A stretch of 8,440 nt of DNA from Candidatus Nomurabacteria bacterium RIFCSPLOWO2_12_FULL_46_14 (GCA_001786225.1 MFVV01000008.1:1-8440); one strand, 5' to 3'. Shown: positions 1-6,202, counted from the stretch's first letter. Program-made: numbers and translations. The notes: generated from the sequence alone by a model not told the origin.

Positions 1-1
1 T

Positions 2-586
2 ACAAAAGAAGTTTTAGATTTTCCTCCCGTTGGTCCAATTAAAAAATTTGCCGCCATGATCCTTACTTCTTACTTCTCTGAATTTAAAAGGATAGTCGAT
101 CGAGCGGAACAAAGAGAAGAGGCAGAGGCCAGGTTAAAAAATTTAGAAAGAGTACAAAACCAATTAACTGAATTGAGAGAGAAGTTAGGGCATAAGATAG
201 ACGAAATGCTGGAAATGAAACTCCACGACACTGACCCAGAAGCATACGAAGAGTGTCAGGAGATACGAAAGTCCGAAACATTTTTAAAGTCTCACTTGGC
301 TAGATTGGAAGTGCTTAGGGGGCAAACTAATATAGAAGATATGAAAGAAAAATATTGGATAATAAATGCACGAAATACTCCTCCATCTTCATCTTTTATA
401 ACCTGGTACGAAGAGATGTCTGGAAATCCTATTGGACCAGATACTCTTTTCATAACCGGAGTTGGAATAGCTGAAAAAATAAAAGAAGAAGAGACGGTAA
501 TGCTAAGAGAACTCGCGGACCTTACCCGGAGGCGTGCGGCGATACTGGAACCGCTTTTTCATAAATATTCCAATCCCCAGCAGTGA
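2..586 (+). CDS. Hypothetical coiled-coil protein (5' end outside window)
   Basis: The frame is open from the first complete codon of the window, so the gene very probably starts upstream. The first ATG at 56 has no Shine-Dalgarno sequence or -10 box in front of it, and the residues before it (TKEVLDFPPVGPIKKFAA) read like ordinary protein. About 194 codons are visible, ending in TGA at 584-586. The first two thirds are rich in Glu, Lys, Arg, Leu and Gln with heptad-like spacing, suggesting a long coiled coil. A less charged section with PPSSS and NPIGPD follows, then a final charged helix. There is no signal peptide or membrane segment in the visible part and no motif I recognise. Base composition looks more AT-rich than the repair genes downstream. 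Function unknown. Confidence 0.7.
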   Translation, partial: TKEVLDFPPVGPIKKFAAMILTSYFSEFKRIVDRAEQREEAEARLKNLERVQNQLTELREKLGHKIDEMLEMKLHDTDPEAYEECQEIRKSETFLKSHLARLEVLRGQTNIEDMKEKYWIINARNTPPSSSFITWYEEMSGNPIGPDTLFITGVGIAEKIKEEETVMLRELADLTRRRAAILEPLFHKYSNPQQ

Positions 587-619
587 TTTTCTTCCCGCTT
601 CCCCTTTTTAGCTTACCAG

Positions 620-628
620 TGCTATAAT
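620..628 (+). promoter_or_regulatory. Extended -10 promoter of the TrpR-like gene
   Basis: TGCTATAAT is a perfect TATAAT (623-628) with the upstream TG of an extended -10 element. No convincing -35 hexamer is visible, which is common for extended -10 promoters. The predicted transcription start is near 635, inside the palindrome that begins at 631, so a protein bound there would block initiation. Confidence 0.6.
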
Positions 629-630
629 AC

Positions 631-656
631 ACAACATACGATATATCGTATGTTGT
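631..656 (+). promoter_or_regulatory. 26-bp perfect palindrome, probable operator 1 (autoregulation)
   Basis: This is a perfect 26-bp palindrome with no spacer, whose core half-site is AACATACGATA followed by its mirror TATCGTATGTT. It begins two bases after the TATAAT box, covers the expected transcription start, and ends two bases before the ATG at 659, occupying the place of a ribosome binding site. An identical 24-base stretch recurs at 1096-1119 on the other side of the gene. Position, symmetry and repetition fit an operator bound by the dimeric TrpR-like protein encoded next to it. Binding is inferred. A regulatory RNA hairpin is the alternative. Confidence 0.65.
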
Positions 657-658
657 AA

Positions 659-1090
659 ATGCCTCATTTATCAAAAAGAAAACTTAACTTGGAGCATTTA
701 AGGGAACTAGAGCGGGAGCTTGTACATTCTCTGGAGCGCTCTTTTTTAAAAACAAAAACGAGATTCGTGTTCAATGAATTTTTTACGAAAACGGAGAGGA
801 TTATGTTCGCCAAGCGTCTAGCGGTGATTGCTATGCTTCAAAAAGGAATTTCTTCCTATATGATTGCCGAAGCTCTTTTTATGAGTCCCTCTACCACTGA
901 ACGTATGTTACTGGCCTATGAGCAAGATAAGTATCAAAATATAATCAAAGAAGCTCTGGGTAAAAAAGATATCTGGAATATTATTGAAAGTATATTAAAC
1001 ATGGGAGGCATACTTCCGCCACGATACGGTGGAGGGAGATGGCGCACAATAGATAAACATATTTACAAAAAGAATCTAAAAGATAGTTGA
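659..1090 (+). CDS. TrpR/YerC-family DNA-binding transcriptional regulator
   Basis: The predicted protein is 143 residues, all helical in character. The middle (about residues 48-85) fits the Trp-repressor fold: KRLAVIAMLQKGISSYMIAEAL followed by a recognition-helix-like segment, FMSPSTTERML. This pattern matches the YerC/YecD branch of the TrpR superfamily, small dimeric helix-turn-helix proteins. The usual length is about 100-110 residues. Here there is a C-terminal extension with LPPRYGGGRWRTID. The start at 659 is chosen because it keeps the N-terminal helices and sits just after the promoter and operator; there is no Shine-Dalgarno sequence. The gene lies between two copies of the same palindrome, which suggests that it represses itself and perhaps uvrA downstream. 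Whether it binds tryptophan or another ligand cannot be told from the sequence. Family assignment is strong; ligand and target assignment is inference. Confidence 0.8.
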   Translation: MPHLSKRKLNLEHLRELERELVHSLERSFLKTKTRFVFNEFFTKTERIMFAKRLAVIAMLQKGISSYMIAEALFMSPSTTERMLLAYEQDKYQNIIKEALGKKDIWNIIESILNMGGILPPRYGGGRWRTIDKHIYKKNLKDS

Positions 1091-1095
1091 TTGAT

Positions 1096-1117
1096 AACAT
1101 ACGATATATCGTATGTT
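1096..1117 (+). promoter_or_regulatory. 22-bp perfect palindrome, probable operator 2 (upstream of uvrA)
   Basis: The half-site AACATACGATA and its mirror TATCGTATGTT form a perfect 22-bp palindrome. The identity with operator 1 extends to 24 bases (1096-1119 equals 633-656). It lies 5 bases after the TGA of the TrpR-like gene and about 100 bases before the uvrA start. A TTGATA (1091-1096) touches its left edge and a TATAAT (1135-1140) lies 17 bases after its right edge, so bound protein would cover the -35 region of a uvrA promoter. It could also fold in RNA as an 11-bp stem, but no good U-tract follows, so a terminator role is less likely. Confidence 0.6.
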
Positions 1118-1134
1118 GTTTAAATTGGGGATTT

Positions 1135-1140
1135 TATAAT
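1135..1140 (+). promoter_or_regulatory. Candidate -10 box for uvrA
   Basis: A perfect TATAAT lies in the AT-rich gap between the TrpR-like gene and uvrA, just downstream of operator 2. No clear -35 hexamer or extended -10 TG accompanies it. TATGAT at 1151-1156 is a competing candidate. Either would leave a leader of some 55-80 bases before the uvrA ATG. Confidence 0.35.
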
Positions 1141-1171
1141 TTTAGACTTTTATGATATAAAAGAAAATATA

Positions 1172-1195
1172 CACCCCCATCTGTAATGCGGGGTG
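1172..1195 (+). other. GC-rich hairpin in the uvrA leader
   Basis: CACCCC (1172-1177) pairs with GGGGTG (1190-1195), giving a 6-bp stem with a 12-base loop in otherwise AT-rich sequence, about 25 bases before the uvrA ATG. It could affect translation or be chance. A short imperfect T-run follows, which is too weak to call a terminator. Confidence 0.25.
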
Positions 1196-1219
1196 GGTTT
1201 GATTTGTGTCAAGCAAAAA

Positions 1220-2728
1220 ATGAAAAAAGTTGAAAATACTGAAAAAATAATAATCAAAGGCGCGCGGACTCACAATCTGAAGAATATTGATGTGGAAATA
1301 CCGCGGAACAAAATGACGGTGATTACCGGAGTCTCCGGGAGCGGTAAGTCTTCCTTGGCTTTTGATACCATTTTCGCCGAGGGCCAGCGCAGGTATGTGG
1401 AATCCCTATCTTCTTACGCCCGGCAATTTCTCAATCAGATGCCCAAGCCGGATGTGGATGAAATTACCGGCCTCTCTCCGGCGATTTCCATAGACCAGAA
1501 ATCTCGTTCCAACAATCCGCGCTCCACGGTGGCGACCATCACCGAGATCTATGATTATCTTCGAGTGATGTACGCGCGCATCGGCCATCCCCATTGCCCG
1601 CTTTGTGGCGAGGAAATAAAAACGCTCTCTTATGAAGAAATAATAAATTTTATTTTAGAGAAAGTAAGCAGCTCCGGGGAAAACAAAAGAAAAGGCGATA
1701 CGAAAATTACGATTTTCTCCCCAGTGGTCCGAGGCCGCAAGGGGGAATACTATCAACTGCTTTACGATCTCCTGGGCAAAGGATTCGCCGAAGTCCGCCT
1801 GGACGGAACGATGAAAAAACTCCGAGAGCAAATTACTCTCTCCAAGCACAAAAAGCACAATATTGAGGTTTTGGTGGATAGTTTTTTATCGCGGGAATTA
1901 TTGGGGGCGGGCCGCTTGAGACTGTCGGAGGCGATAGAGCGCGCCCTTTTGGAATCTGATAGCTTAGTCACGGTTAAAATAGACAATAGTCCGAATGCCG
2001 GACAAGAGTTCACCATGTCCGCCAAGTTTGCCTGCAAAAATGACGGCTTTTCCTTCCCGGAAATAGAGCCCCGTCTTTTTTCCTTCAATTCGCCTTACGG
2101 AGCCTGCCCGGAATGCAATGGCTTGGGAACCAAATATTTTGGCGGAGACGAAATGTGCGAATCTTGCAAAGGCGCGCGCTTGCGTCGGGAAGCCCTAAAC
2201 GTTTTTCTTTATACGTCCCCCAAGTCGGACTTAGGGGATTTTCCCCTAAGTCCGACTTGGGGGAAGATTAATATTCTGGATATTTCTTCCTTGTCCATCA
2301 GAGATGCCTATGATTTTTTCAAAAACATAAAGCTGACTCCGCAGGAGAGGGAAATATCTCTGTCGGTAGTGAAGGAGATTGAAGCCCGACTCCGGTTTAT
2401 GCTCAATGTGGGCCTGGATTACCTGGAGCTCTCCCGCCGAGCCAACACTCTCTCCGGCGGGGAGGCTCAGCGCATCCGCCTGGCTTCTCAGCTAGGTTCG
2501 CGTCTCGTGGGTGCGCTTTACGTTTTGGATGAACCGACCATCGGTCTACATCAGCGGGACAATGACCGGCTAATAGCGACCCTACGAGAACTCCGGGACT
2601 TAGGCAACACCATCTTGGTGGTGGAGCACGATGAAGATACTATTTTTGCTTCGGATTACATCGTGGATATTGGCCCTCAAGCCGGCGTTCATGGCGGAGA
2701 GGTAGTGGCTTCAGGTTATCTGGAATAA
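1220..2728 (+). CDS. uvrA: UvrA excinuclease ATPase, N-terminal half (ends at an in-frame TAA)
   Basis: This is the first ABC ATPase module of UvrA, the damage-recognition subunit of nucleotide excision repair that loads UvrB. Numbered from ATG 1220, visible features are Walker A GVSGSGKSS (37-45), the QRRYVESLSSYARQF segment, a UvrB-binding region (RGRKGEYYQLL through EVRLDG), ABC signature LSGGEAQ (411-417) and Walker B LYVLDEPTIGLHQRDN (D437, E438). An in-frame GTG at 1193 would add nine residues; I prefer ATG 1220 because UvrA proteins begin close to the IKGARTHNLKNI motif. Oddities: zinc finger 1 has C272-K-N-D275 where CxxC is usual, although C296/C299 are kept; roughly a hundred residues normally between GLG and the next CxxC (C313/C316) are absent; a palindromic DNA element encodes residues 333-349. 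The protein ends after 502 residues at TAA, with the rest of UvrA continuing in the same frame. Confidence 0.93.
   Translation: MKKVENTEKIIIKGARTHNLKNIDVEIPRNKMTVITGVSGSGKSSLAFDTIFAEGQRRYVESLSSYARQFLNQMPKPDVDEITGLSPAISIDQKSRSNNPRSTVATITEIYDYLRVMYARIGHPHCPLCGEEIKTLSYEEIINFILEKVSSSGENKRKGDTKITIFSPVVRGRKGEYYQLLYDLLGKGFAEVRLDGTMKKLREQITLSKHKKHNIEVLVDSFLSRELLGAGRLRLSEAIERALLESDSLVTVKIDNSPNAGQEFTMSAKFACKNDGFSFPEIEPRLFSFNSPYGACPECNGLGTKYFGGDEMCESCKGARLRREALNVFLYTSPKSDLGDFPLSPTWGKINILDISSLSIRDAYDFFKNIKLTPQEREISLSVVKEIEARLRFMLNVGLDYLELSRRANTLSGGEAQRIRLASQLGSRLVGALYVLDEPTIGLHQRDNDRLIATLRELRDLGNTILVVEHDEDTIFASDYIVDIGPQAGVHGGEVVASGYLE
2216..2264. repeat. Perfect hairpin element inserted in frame in uvrA
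   Basis: Two perfect 23-base inverted arms (2216-2238 and 2242-2264) are separated by TTT. Each arm carries CCCCCAAGTCGGACTTAGGG or its complement. In the uvrA frame the element reads SPKSDLGDFPLSPTWGK, residues 333-349, between ALNVFLY and INILDIS. Escherichia coli UvrA, as I recall it, has only a few residues there. Arms this long and exact are not required by protein coding, so this looks like a recent insertion of a mobile palindromic repeat that kept the frame. Confidence 0.8.
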
Positions 2729-3856
2729 ATGCTGACCGCGGAGAGGAACAAAACCGGTTCCCGCACCCTAGCCTATCTGCGAAGAGAAGTTAAAATACCC
2801 GTGCCTGAAAAGCGCCGGACGGGCAAGGGGGCCATCCGCGTCGCTGGCGGCAAGGTATTTAACATTAAAAATCTGAATGTGGAATTACCTCTGGGCATAA
2901 TGACTGCCATCACCGGAGTTTCCGGCTCCGGCAAGAGTTCTTTTATGTATGAAATTCTGCACAAAAATCTTCGAGCTCGCTATGAAAGAAAACATCGTTC
3001 CGCGCGAGTTTTTAATTGCGCGTCTTTTGTCGGCGCGGAATATCTTACCCGAGCCGTGTTAATAGACCAGTCGCCCATCGGCCGCACGTCTCGCTCCAAC
3101 CTGGCGACCTATACCGGCGCCTTTTCTCCCATTCGCGACCTGTTCGCCGCCACGGAAGAAGCAAGGCTCCGCGGCTGGAAGGCCAACCGTTTCTCTTTTA
3201 ACGTTAAGTCTGTCGCGGGAGGTGGCCGTTGCGAAGCCTGCGAAGGCAACGGCGAAATCGCGGTAGAAATGCATTTTCTGCCGACGGTGTATGTAACCTG
3301 CGACATTTGCCGAGGCAAACGTTTTGACCAAGAAACATTGACGGTAAAATATAAGAGAAAGAACATTTACGATGTGTTGGAAATGACCGTGGAAGAAGGG
3401 CTTAAGTTCTTCAAAGATATTCCGGCCGTGGCCGACAGACTGCGGACTCTTTCTGACGTGGGTTTGTCTTACCTTCGGCTCGGAGAACGGGCCACCACTC
3501 TCTCCGGCGGCGAAGCGCAAAGGGTAAAAATAGCGAGTGAGCTTTTTGAACACTATTCCGTCGGGACTCGGCTCCAAAAAACCATTTATCTTTTGGACGA
3601 GCCGACGGTGGGGCTCCATTATGACGATGTGGTTAAACTTCTCCAAATGCTCAATAAACTGGTGTCTTACGGCAACACTGTGGTGGTGATTGAGCATAAT
3701 TTGGATATAGTGAAAAATTCCGACTATGTCTTGGATTTCGGACCAGAAGGTGGCGAAGCCGGGGGTAAACTGATAGCCCGGGGCACGCCGGAAGAAGTCG
3801 CGGGCAATAGTCAATCGCATACCGGTAAATACTTGAGGAAAGCATTAAGAAAATGA
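2729..3856 (+). CDS. uvrA: UvrA excinuclease ATPase, C-terminal half
   Basis: This is the second ABC ATPase module of UvrA, in the same frame as the first half and beginning with an ATG directly after the TAA (TAAATG). Residues from ATG 2729: Walker A GVSGSGKSS (63-71), IDQSPIGRTSRSN, zinc finger 2 with C168/C171 and C191/C194 around VEMHFLP, ABC signature LSGGEAQ (258-264), Walker B IYLLDEPTVGLH (D290, E291), and the EHNLDIVKNSDYVLDFGPEGG tail. All catalytic motifs are intact. At 375 residues it matches the C-terminal third of a normal UvrA. Residues 1-20 correspond to the linker that normally continues from the first module, so the join is seamless apart from one codon. It could be made by termination-reinitiation at TAAATG, as a separate subunit, or the TAA could be a mutation or sequence error. 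Its TGA overlaps the uvrC ATG by four bases (ATGA), implying translational coupling. Confidence 0.9.
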   Translation: MLTAERNKTGSRTLAYLRREVKIPVPEKRRTGKGAIRVAGGKVFNIKNLNVELPLGIMTAITGVSGSGKSSFMYEILHKNLRARYERKHRSARVFNCASFVGAEYLTRAVLIDQSPIGRTSRSNLATYTGAFSPIRDLFAATEEARLRGWKANRFSFNVKSVAGGGRCEACEGNGEIAVEMHFLPTVYVTCDICRGKRFDQETLTVKYKRKNIYDVLEMTVEEGLKFFKDIPAVADRLRTLSDVGLSYLRLGERATTLSGGEAQRVKIASELFEHYSVGTRLQKTIYLLDEPTVGLHYDDVVKLLQMLNKLVSYGNTVVVIEHNLDIVKNSDYVLDFGPEGGEAGGKLIARGTPEEVAGNSQSHTGKYLRKALRK

Positions 3857-5061
3857 AAAGAATAAATAAAATAAAATTACCGGACAAGCCCGGCGTTTAT
3901 CTGTTCAAAAAAAATAAAAAAATTTTGTACATAGGCAAAGCCACGTCGCTCCACAACAGAGTCCGAAGCTACATGTCCCCTAGACTCTTTGACATAAGAG
4001 GGCCACTGGTGGAGAAAATGGTAGAAGAATCGGACAGCGTAGACTGGACTACAACCGACAGCGTTCTCGAAGCGATTATTTTAGAAGCCGCGCTTATTAA
4101 AAAACACCTTCCAAAATACAACACCGACGGCAAGTCAGATAAAAGCTGGAATTACGTTTGCTTAACCAAAGACAAGCTTCCGCAGATAGTATTGGAGAGG
4201 GAACACCGGCTTAATTTTAAAAAAACCAATTTTCGTTCTTGTTACGGCCCCTTTCCGCATGGCGGTGAGCTGAAAGAGGCGATAAAGATTATCCGGAAAA
4301 TTTTCCCATTCCTGGACGACCAGAGCAAAAATTATCTGGAATTTTACCGCCAGATAAATATGGCGCCGGATTTGGACGACGCCAAAATGTATAAAGAAAA
4401 TATAAAAAACATCAAGCTTTTTTTCCAAGGCAAGAAAAAGCGAATTTTGCAAAATCTTCAGAAAGAAATGCGCTCCTATGTAGTGGCGCGCGAATTTGAA
4501 AAAGCCGGCGAGAAAAAAAGGCAGATTTTTGCCTTGAAGCATATAAATGATGTAGCCCTGCTGAAATACCCCTACCCAGCCTCCCCCTATATAGGGGGAG
4601 GTGCTAAGGGCGGAGGGGGTAGGATTGAGGCCTATGATATAGCTCATCTCTCCGGCCAGAATATGGTCGGGGTGATGACGGTAGTGGAGGATAGAGAAGT
4701 AAAAAAAAGTGAATATAAAAAATTCAAAATAAGAACTCAAAAAAACATAAACGACATCGGCGCGCTTGTGGAGATTCTTGAAAGACGACTGGCTCATGCG
4801 GAATGGAATTACCCAAATCTAATTGTGATTGACGGGGGACTGGGGCAGAAAAATGCCATAAAGAATATAATAGAGAAAGCGGGGTTGAAAATTCGTGTTG
4901 TTTCGGTGGTAAAAGACGAGAGACACAAGCCGAAAGATATTTTAGGAGATGAAAAGATTATCAAAGAGCATAAATCTGCCATACTGCTTGCCAACAGCGA
5001 GGCTCATCGTTTCGCCATTGCTTACCACAAGAAGATTCGCGGAAAAAATTTTCTGCCGTAG
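3853..5061 (+). CDS. uvrC: UvrC excinuclease, short form without helix-hairpin-helix domain
   Basis: UvrC makes the two incisions on either side of a lesion after UvrA and UvrB have marked it. Domains in order: GIY-YIG nuclease (residues about 9-95, PGVY...LYIGKA with Y16, Y26, R36 and the metal-binding E78 in ILEAALIKK); a UVR-type helical segment (about 198-232); and an RNase H-like nuclease (about 257-385) with AYDIAHLSG (D262), VIDGGLG (D327) and SEAHRFA (H385), the expected Asp-Asp-His set. The protein stops at 402 residues, shortly after HRFAIAYHKKIRGKNFLP, whereas typical UvrC proteins have about 600 residues and end in a tandem helix-hairpin-helix DNA-binding domain. The stop falls at the domain edge, so this is probably a natural short form. 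A palindromic element encodes residues 239-257 just before the RNase H domain. The start overlaps uvrA by four bases; no separate promoter is visible. Confidence 0.9.
   Translation: MKRINKIKLPDKPGVYLFKKNKKILYIGKATSLHNRVRSYMSPRLFDIRGPLVEKMVEESDSVDWTTTDSVLEAIILEAALIKKHLPKYNTDGKSDKSWNYVCLTKDKLPQIVLEREHRLNFKKTNFRSCYGPFPHGGELKEAIKIIRKIFPFLDDQSKNYLEFYRQINMAPDLDDAKMYKENIKNIKLFFQGKKKRILQNLQKEMRSYVVAREFEKAGEKKRQIFALKHINDVALLKYPYPASPYIGGGAKGGGGRIEAYDIAHLSGQNMVGVMTVVEDREVKKSEYKKFKIRTQKNINDIGALVEILERRLAHAEWNYPNLIVIDGGLGQKNAIKNIIEKAGLKIRVVSVVKDERHKPKDILGDEKIIKEHKSAILLANSEAHRFAIAYHKKIRGKNFLP
4567..4621. repeat. GC-rich palindromic element in frame in uvrC
   Basis: The core is a perfect 22-bp palindrome (4580-4601), CCTCCCCCTATA overlapping its complement. 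It is embedded in imperfect outer arms that start with TACCCC (4567-4572) and end with GGGGTA (4616-4621). It encodes a low-complexity stretch, YPYPASPYIGGGAKGGGG, in the linker before the conserved RIEAYDIAHLSG. Surrounding uvrC sequence is AT-rich, so the G/C-run composition stands out as foreign. It differs in sequence from the elements in uvrA and mutM. Confidence 0.7.
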
Positions 5062-5067
5062 TATAAT
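5062..5067 (+). promoter_or_regulatory. -10 box of the uracil-DNA glycosylase gene (leaderless)
   Basis: A perfect TATAAT begins at the last base of the uvrC stop region and lies exactly 6 bases before the ATG at 5074. The normal -10 to +1 distance puts the first transcribed base on the A of that ATG, giving a leaderless mRNA. No clear -35 is visible. Confidence 0.6.
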
Positions 5068-5073
5068 TGCAGA

Positions 5074-5712
5074 ATGGACAAATCCGCACTTTTAGAGAAA
5101 TTAAAGCAAGAAATGGTGACAGACCAGGGTCTGCCTCTTACGGAATCTAATTTGGTTTTCGGCGAGGGCGACCCCGACTGCCGAGTTCTCTTCATCGGCG
5201 AGGCGCCTGGTTTTAATGAAGACCGGGAGAAGAGGCCTTTTGTCGGCCGGGCCGGCCAGCTCTTGCGGCGGAACATACGCGATTTGGGCTGGCGGGAGGA
5301 AGATGTTTATATCACCAATATAGTTAAGCGCCGGCCGCCGGAAAACCGCGACCCAAGCCCGGAGGAAATAGAGAAATACAAACCATATCTAGCTCGGCAG
5401 ATTGAGATTTTGAGCCCCGAGATTATCGTGCCCCTCGGCCGGTTCTCTATGAATTACTTTCTGCCGGAGGCTAGGATTACCCGCGACCAGGGCAAGCTCT
5501 TCCGGGCGGGAGAATATTTTATTCTGCCGATGCTCCACCCCGCCGCGGCCCTCCGGGGTAATGAGGTCATGAGGCTGTTTACGGAGACTTTCAAAAAACT
5601 ACCCGCGGCGCTAGAGAAGGTAAGCCGAGGCGACTCGGTGGAAGTAAAAAAAGAAGAACTCGGAGTGGTAAAGAACAGATTGGAGGATGTCCAAGGCAAA
5701 CTTTTCGGCTGA
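5074..5712 (+). CDS. Family-4-type uracil-DNA glycosylase lacking the Fe-S cysteines
   Basis: This enzyme removes uracil from DNA at deaminated cytosines, the first step of base excision repair. The 212-residue protein carries the UDG motifs GEAPG (42-46) followed by FNEDREKRPFVGRAG, the TNIVKRRPPENRDP segment (82-94) and the HPAA motif (H155). These match the family-4 (UDGa/UdgB-like) pattern. Classical family-4 enzymes bind a 4Fe-4S cluster with four cysteines: two in the N-terminal region and two around KCRPPxNR and the following helix. Here the N-terminal pair is missing, the later positions are R86 and about Y102, and the only cysteine in the whole protein is C36. The fold is therefore probably stabilised without a cluster. 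The C-terminal 40 residues are charged and not part of the core. The gene begins 12 bases after uvrC and has its own TATAAT box; there is no Shine-Dalgarno sequence. Confidence 0.85.
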   Translation: MDKSALLEKLKQEMVTDQGLPLTESNLVFGEGDPDCRVLFIGEAPGFNEDREKRPFVGRAGQLLRRNIRDLGWREEDVYITNIVKRRPPENRDPSPEEIEKYKPYLARQIEILSPEIIVPLGRFSMNYFLPEARITRDQGKLFRAGEYFILPMLHPAAALRGNEVMRLFTETFKKLPAALEKVSRGDSVEVKKEELGVVKNRLEDVQGKLFG

Positions 5713-5719
5713 TAATCCA

Positions 5720-6202
5720 ATGCGTTCCTCAGCAAACATCGTTATTTTGCATAATATCCGGAGTGTGGCTAATGTCGGCGCCATGTTTCGGACTTGCGAT
5801 GCCGCAGGCATAGATAAAATATATCTGGTGGGGCTTACCCCTGCGCCTCTTGATCGCTTCGGCAGAAAGAGAAAAGATTTAGCCAAGTCCGCGCTCGGCG
5901 CGGAGGAATTAGTACCCTGGGAAAGCCGACCGACTATTTTGCCTCTGCTTAAAAAATTAAAAGCGGACAGGTTTTTGATTATTGCCCTAGAACAACACAA
6001 AAATTCCGTAGATTACAAAAAAGTAAAAGTTAAAAATAAAAATGTTTTTATCGCGGGGAGCGAAGTGGAGGGAATTCCGAAAAATATTTTAAACAAATGC
6101 GATATCGTCGCGGAAATCCCCATGCTGGGTGAAAAAGAATCTCTGAATGTCTCGGTAGCGCTCGGCGTCGCCTTGTTTGCGATGCTGAAGAATCAAAAAT
6201 AA
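5720..6202 (+). CDS. SpoU/TrmH-family RNA 2'-O-ribose methyltransferase
   Basis: Members of this family transfer a methyl group from S-adenosylmethionine to a ribose 2'-OH in tRNA or rRNA using a knotted SPOUT fold and act as dimers. All three SpoU motifs are visible (numbered from ATG 5720): motif 1 HNIRSVANVGAMFRT (11-25, N18 and R24), motif 2 FIAGSEVEGIP (110-120, E115) and motif 3 IPMLGEKESLNVSVALG (S141, N143). The 160-residue protein is just the catalytic domain, with no N-terminal L30e-like substrate domain, so the target (tRNA or rRNA) cannot be assigned. An upstream ATG at 5687 would add 11 residues and overlap the glycosylase gene. I prefer 5720 because it begins near motif 1 and follows the glycosylase TGA by 7 bases. 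It is probably co-transcribed with the glycosylase and ends in a shared terminator hairpin with mutM. Confidence 0.85.
   Translation: MRSSANIVILHNIRSVANVGAMFRTCDAAGIDKIYLVGLTPAPLDRFGRKRKDLAKSALGAEELVPWESRPTILPLLKKLKADRFLIIALEQHKNSVDYKKVKVKNKNVFIAGSEVEGIPKNILNKCDIVAEIPMLGEKESLNVSVALGVALFAMLKNQK

Noticed and set aside
1096..1125. Second palindrome as a transcription terminator of the TrpR-like gene
   Set aside because: It is spacerless, lacks a solid U-tract, and is identical to the copy at the promoter, which fits an operator better. It is not fully excluded.
1193..1219. GTG start for uvrA at 1193
   Set aside because: It would put the start codon in the arm of a GC hairpin and add nine unconserved residues. 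ATG 1220 fits the family start better, though TGTAAT at 1182-1187 leaves the GTG possible.
3059..3820. Long minus-strand open frame (253 codons) opposite the uvrA C-terminal half
   Set aside because: It lies wholly opposite a gene with intact ABC motifs. Its translation shows no recognisable domain and it has no promoter or ribosome site. It is a shadow of codon bias.
4162..4797. Minus-strand open frame (211 codons) opposite uvrC
   Set aside because: The plus strand encodes clear UvrC motifs throughout. The reverse frame is hydrophobic-rich without a plausible membrane layout.
5248..5262. GGCCGG-type palindrome in the glycosylase gene
   Set aside because: It encodes the conserved VGRAG motif in GC-rich codons, so the symmetry is explained by coding.
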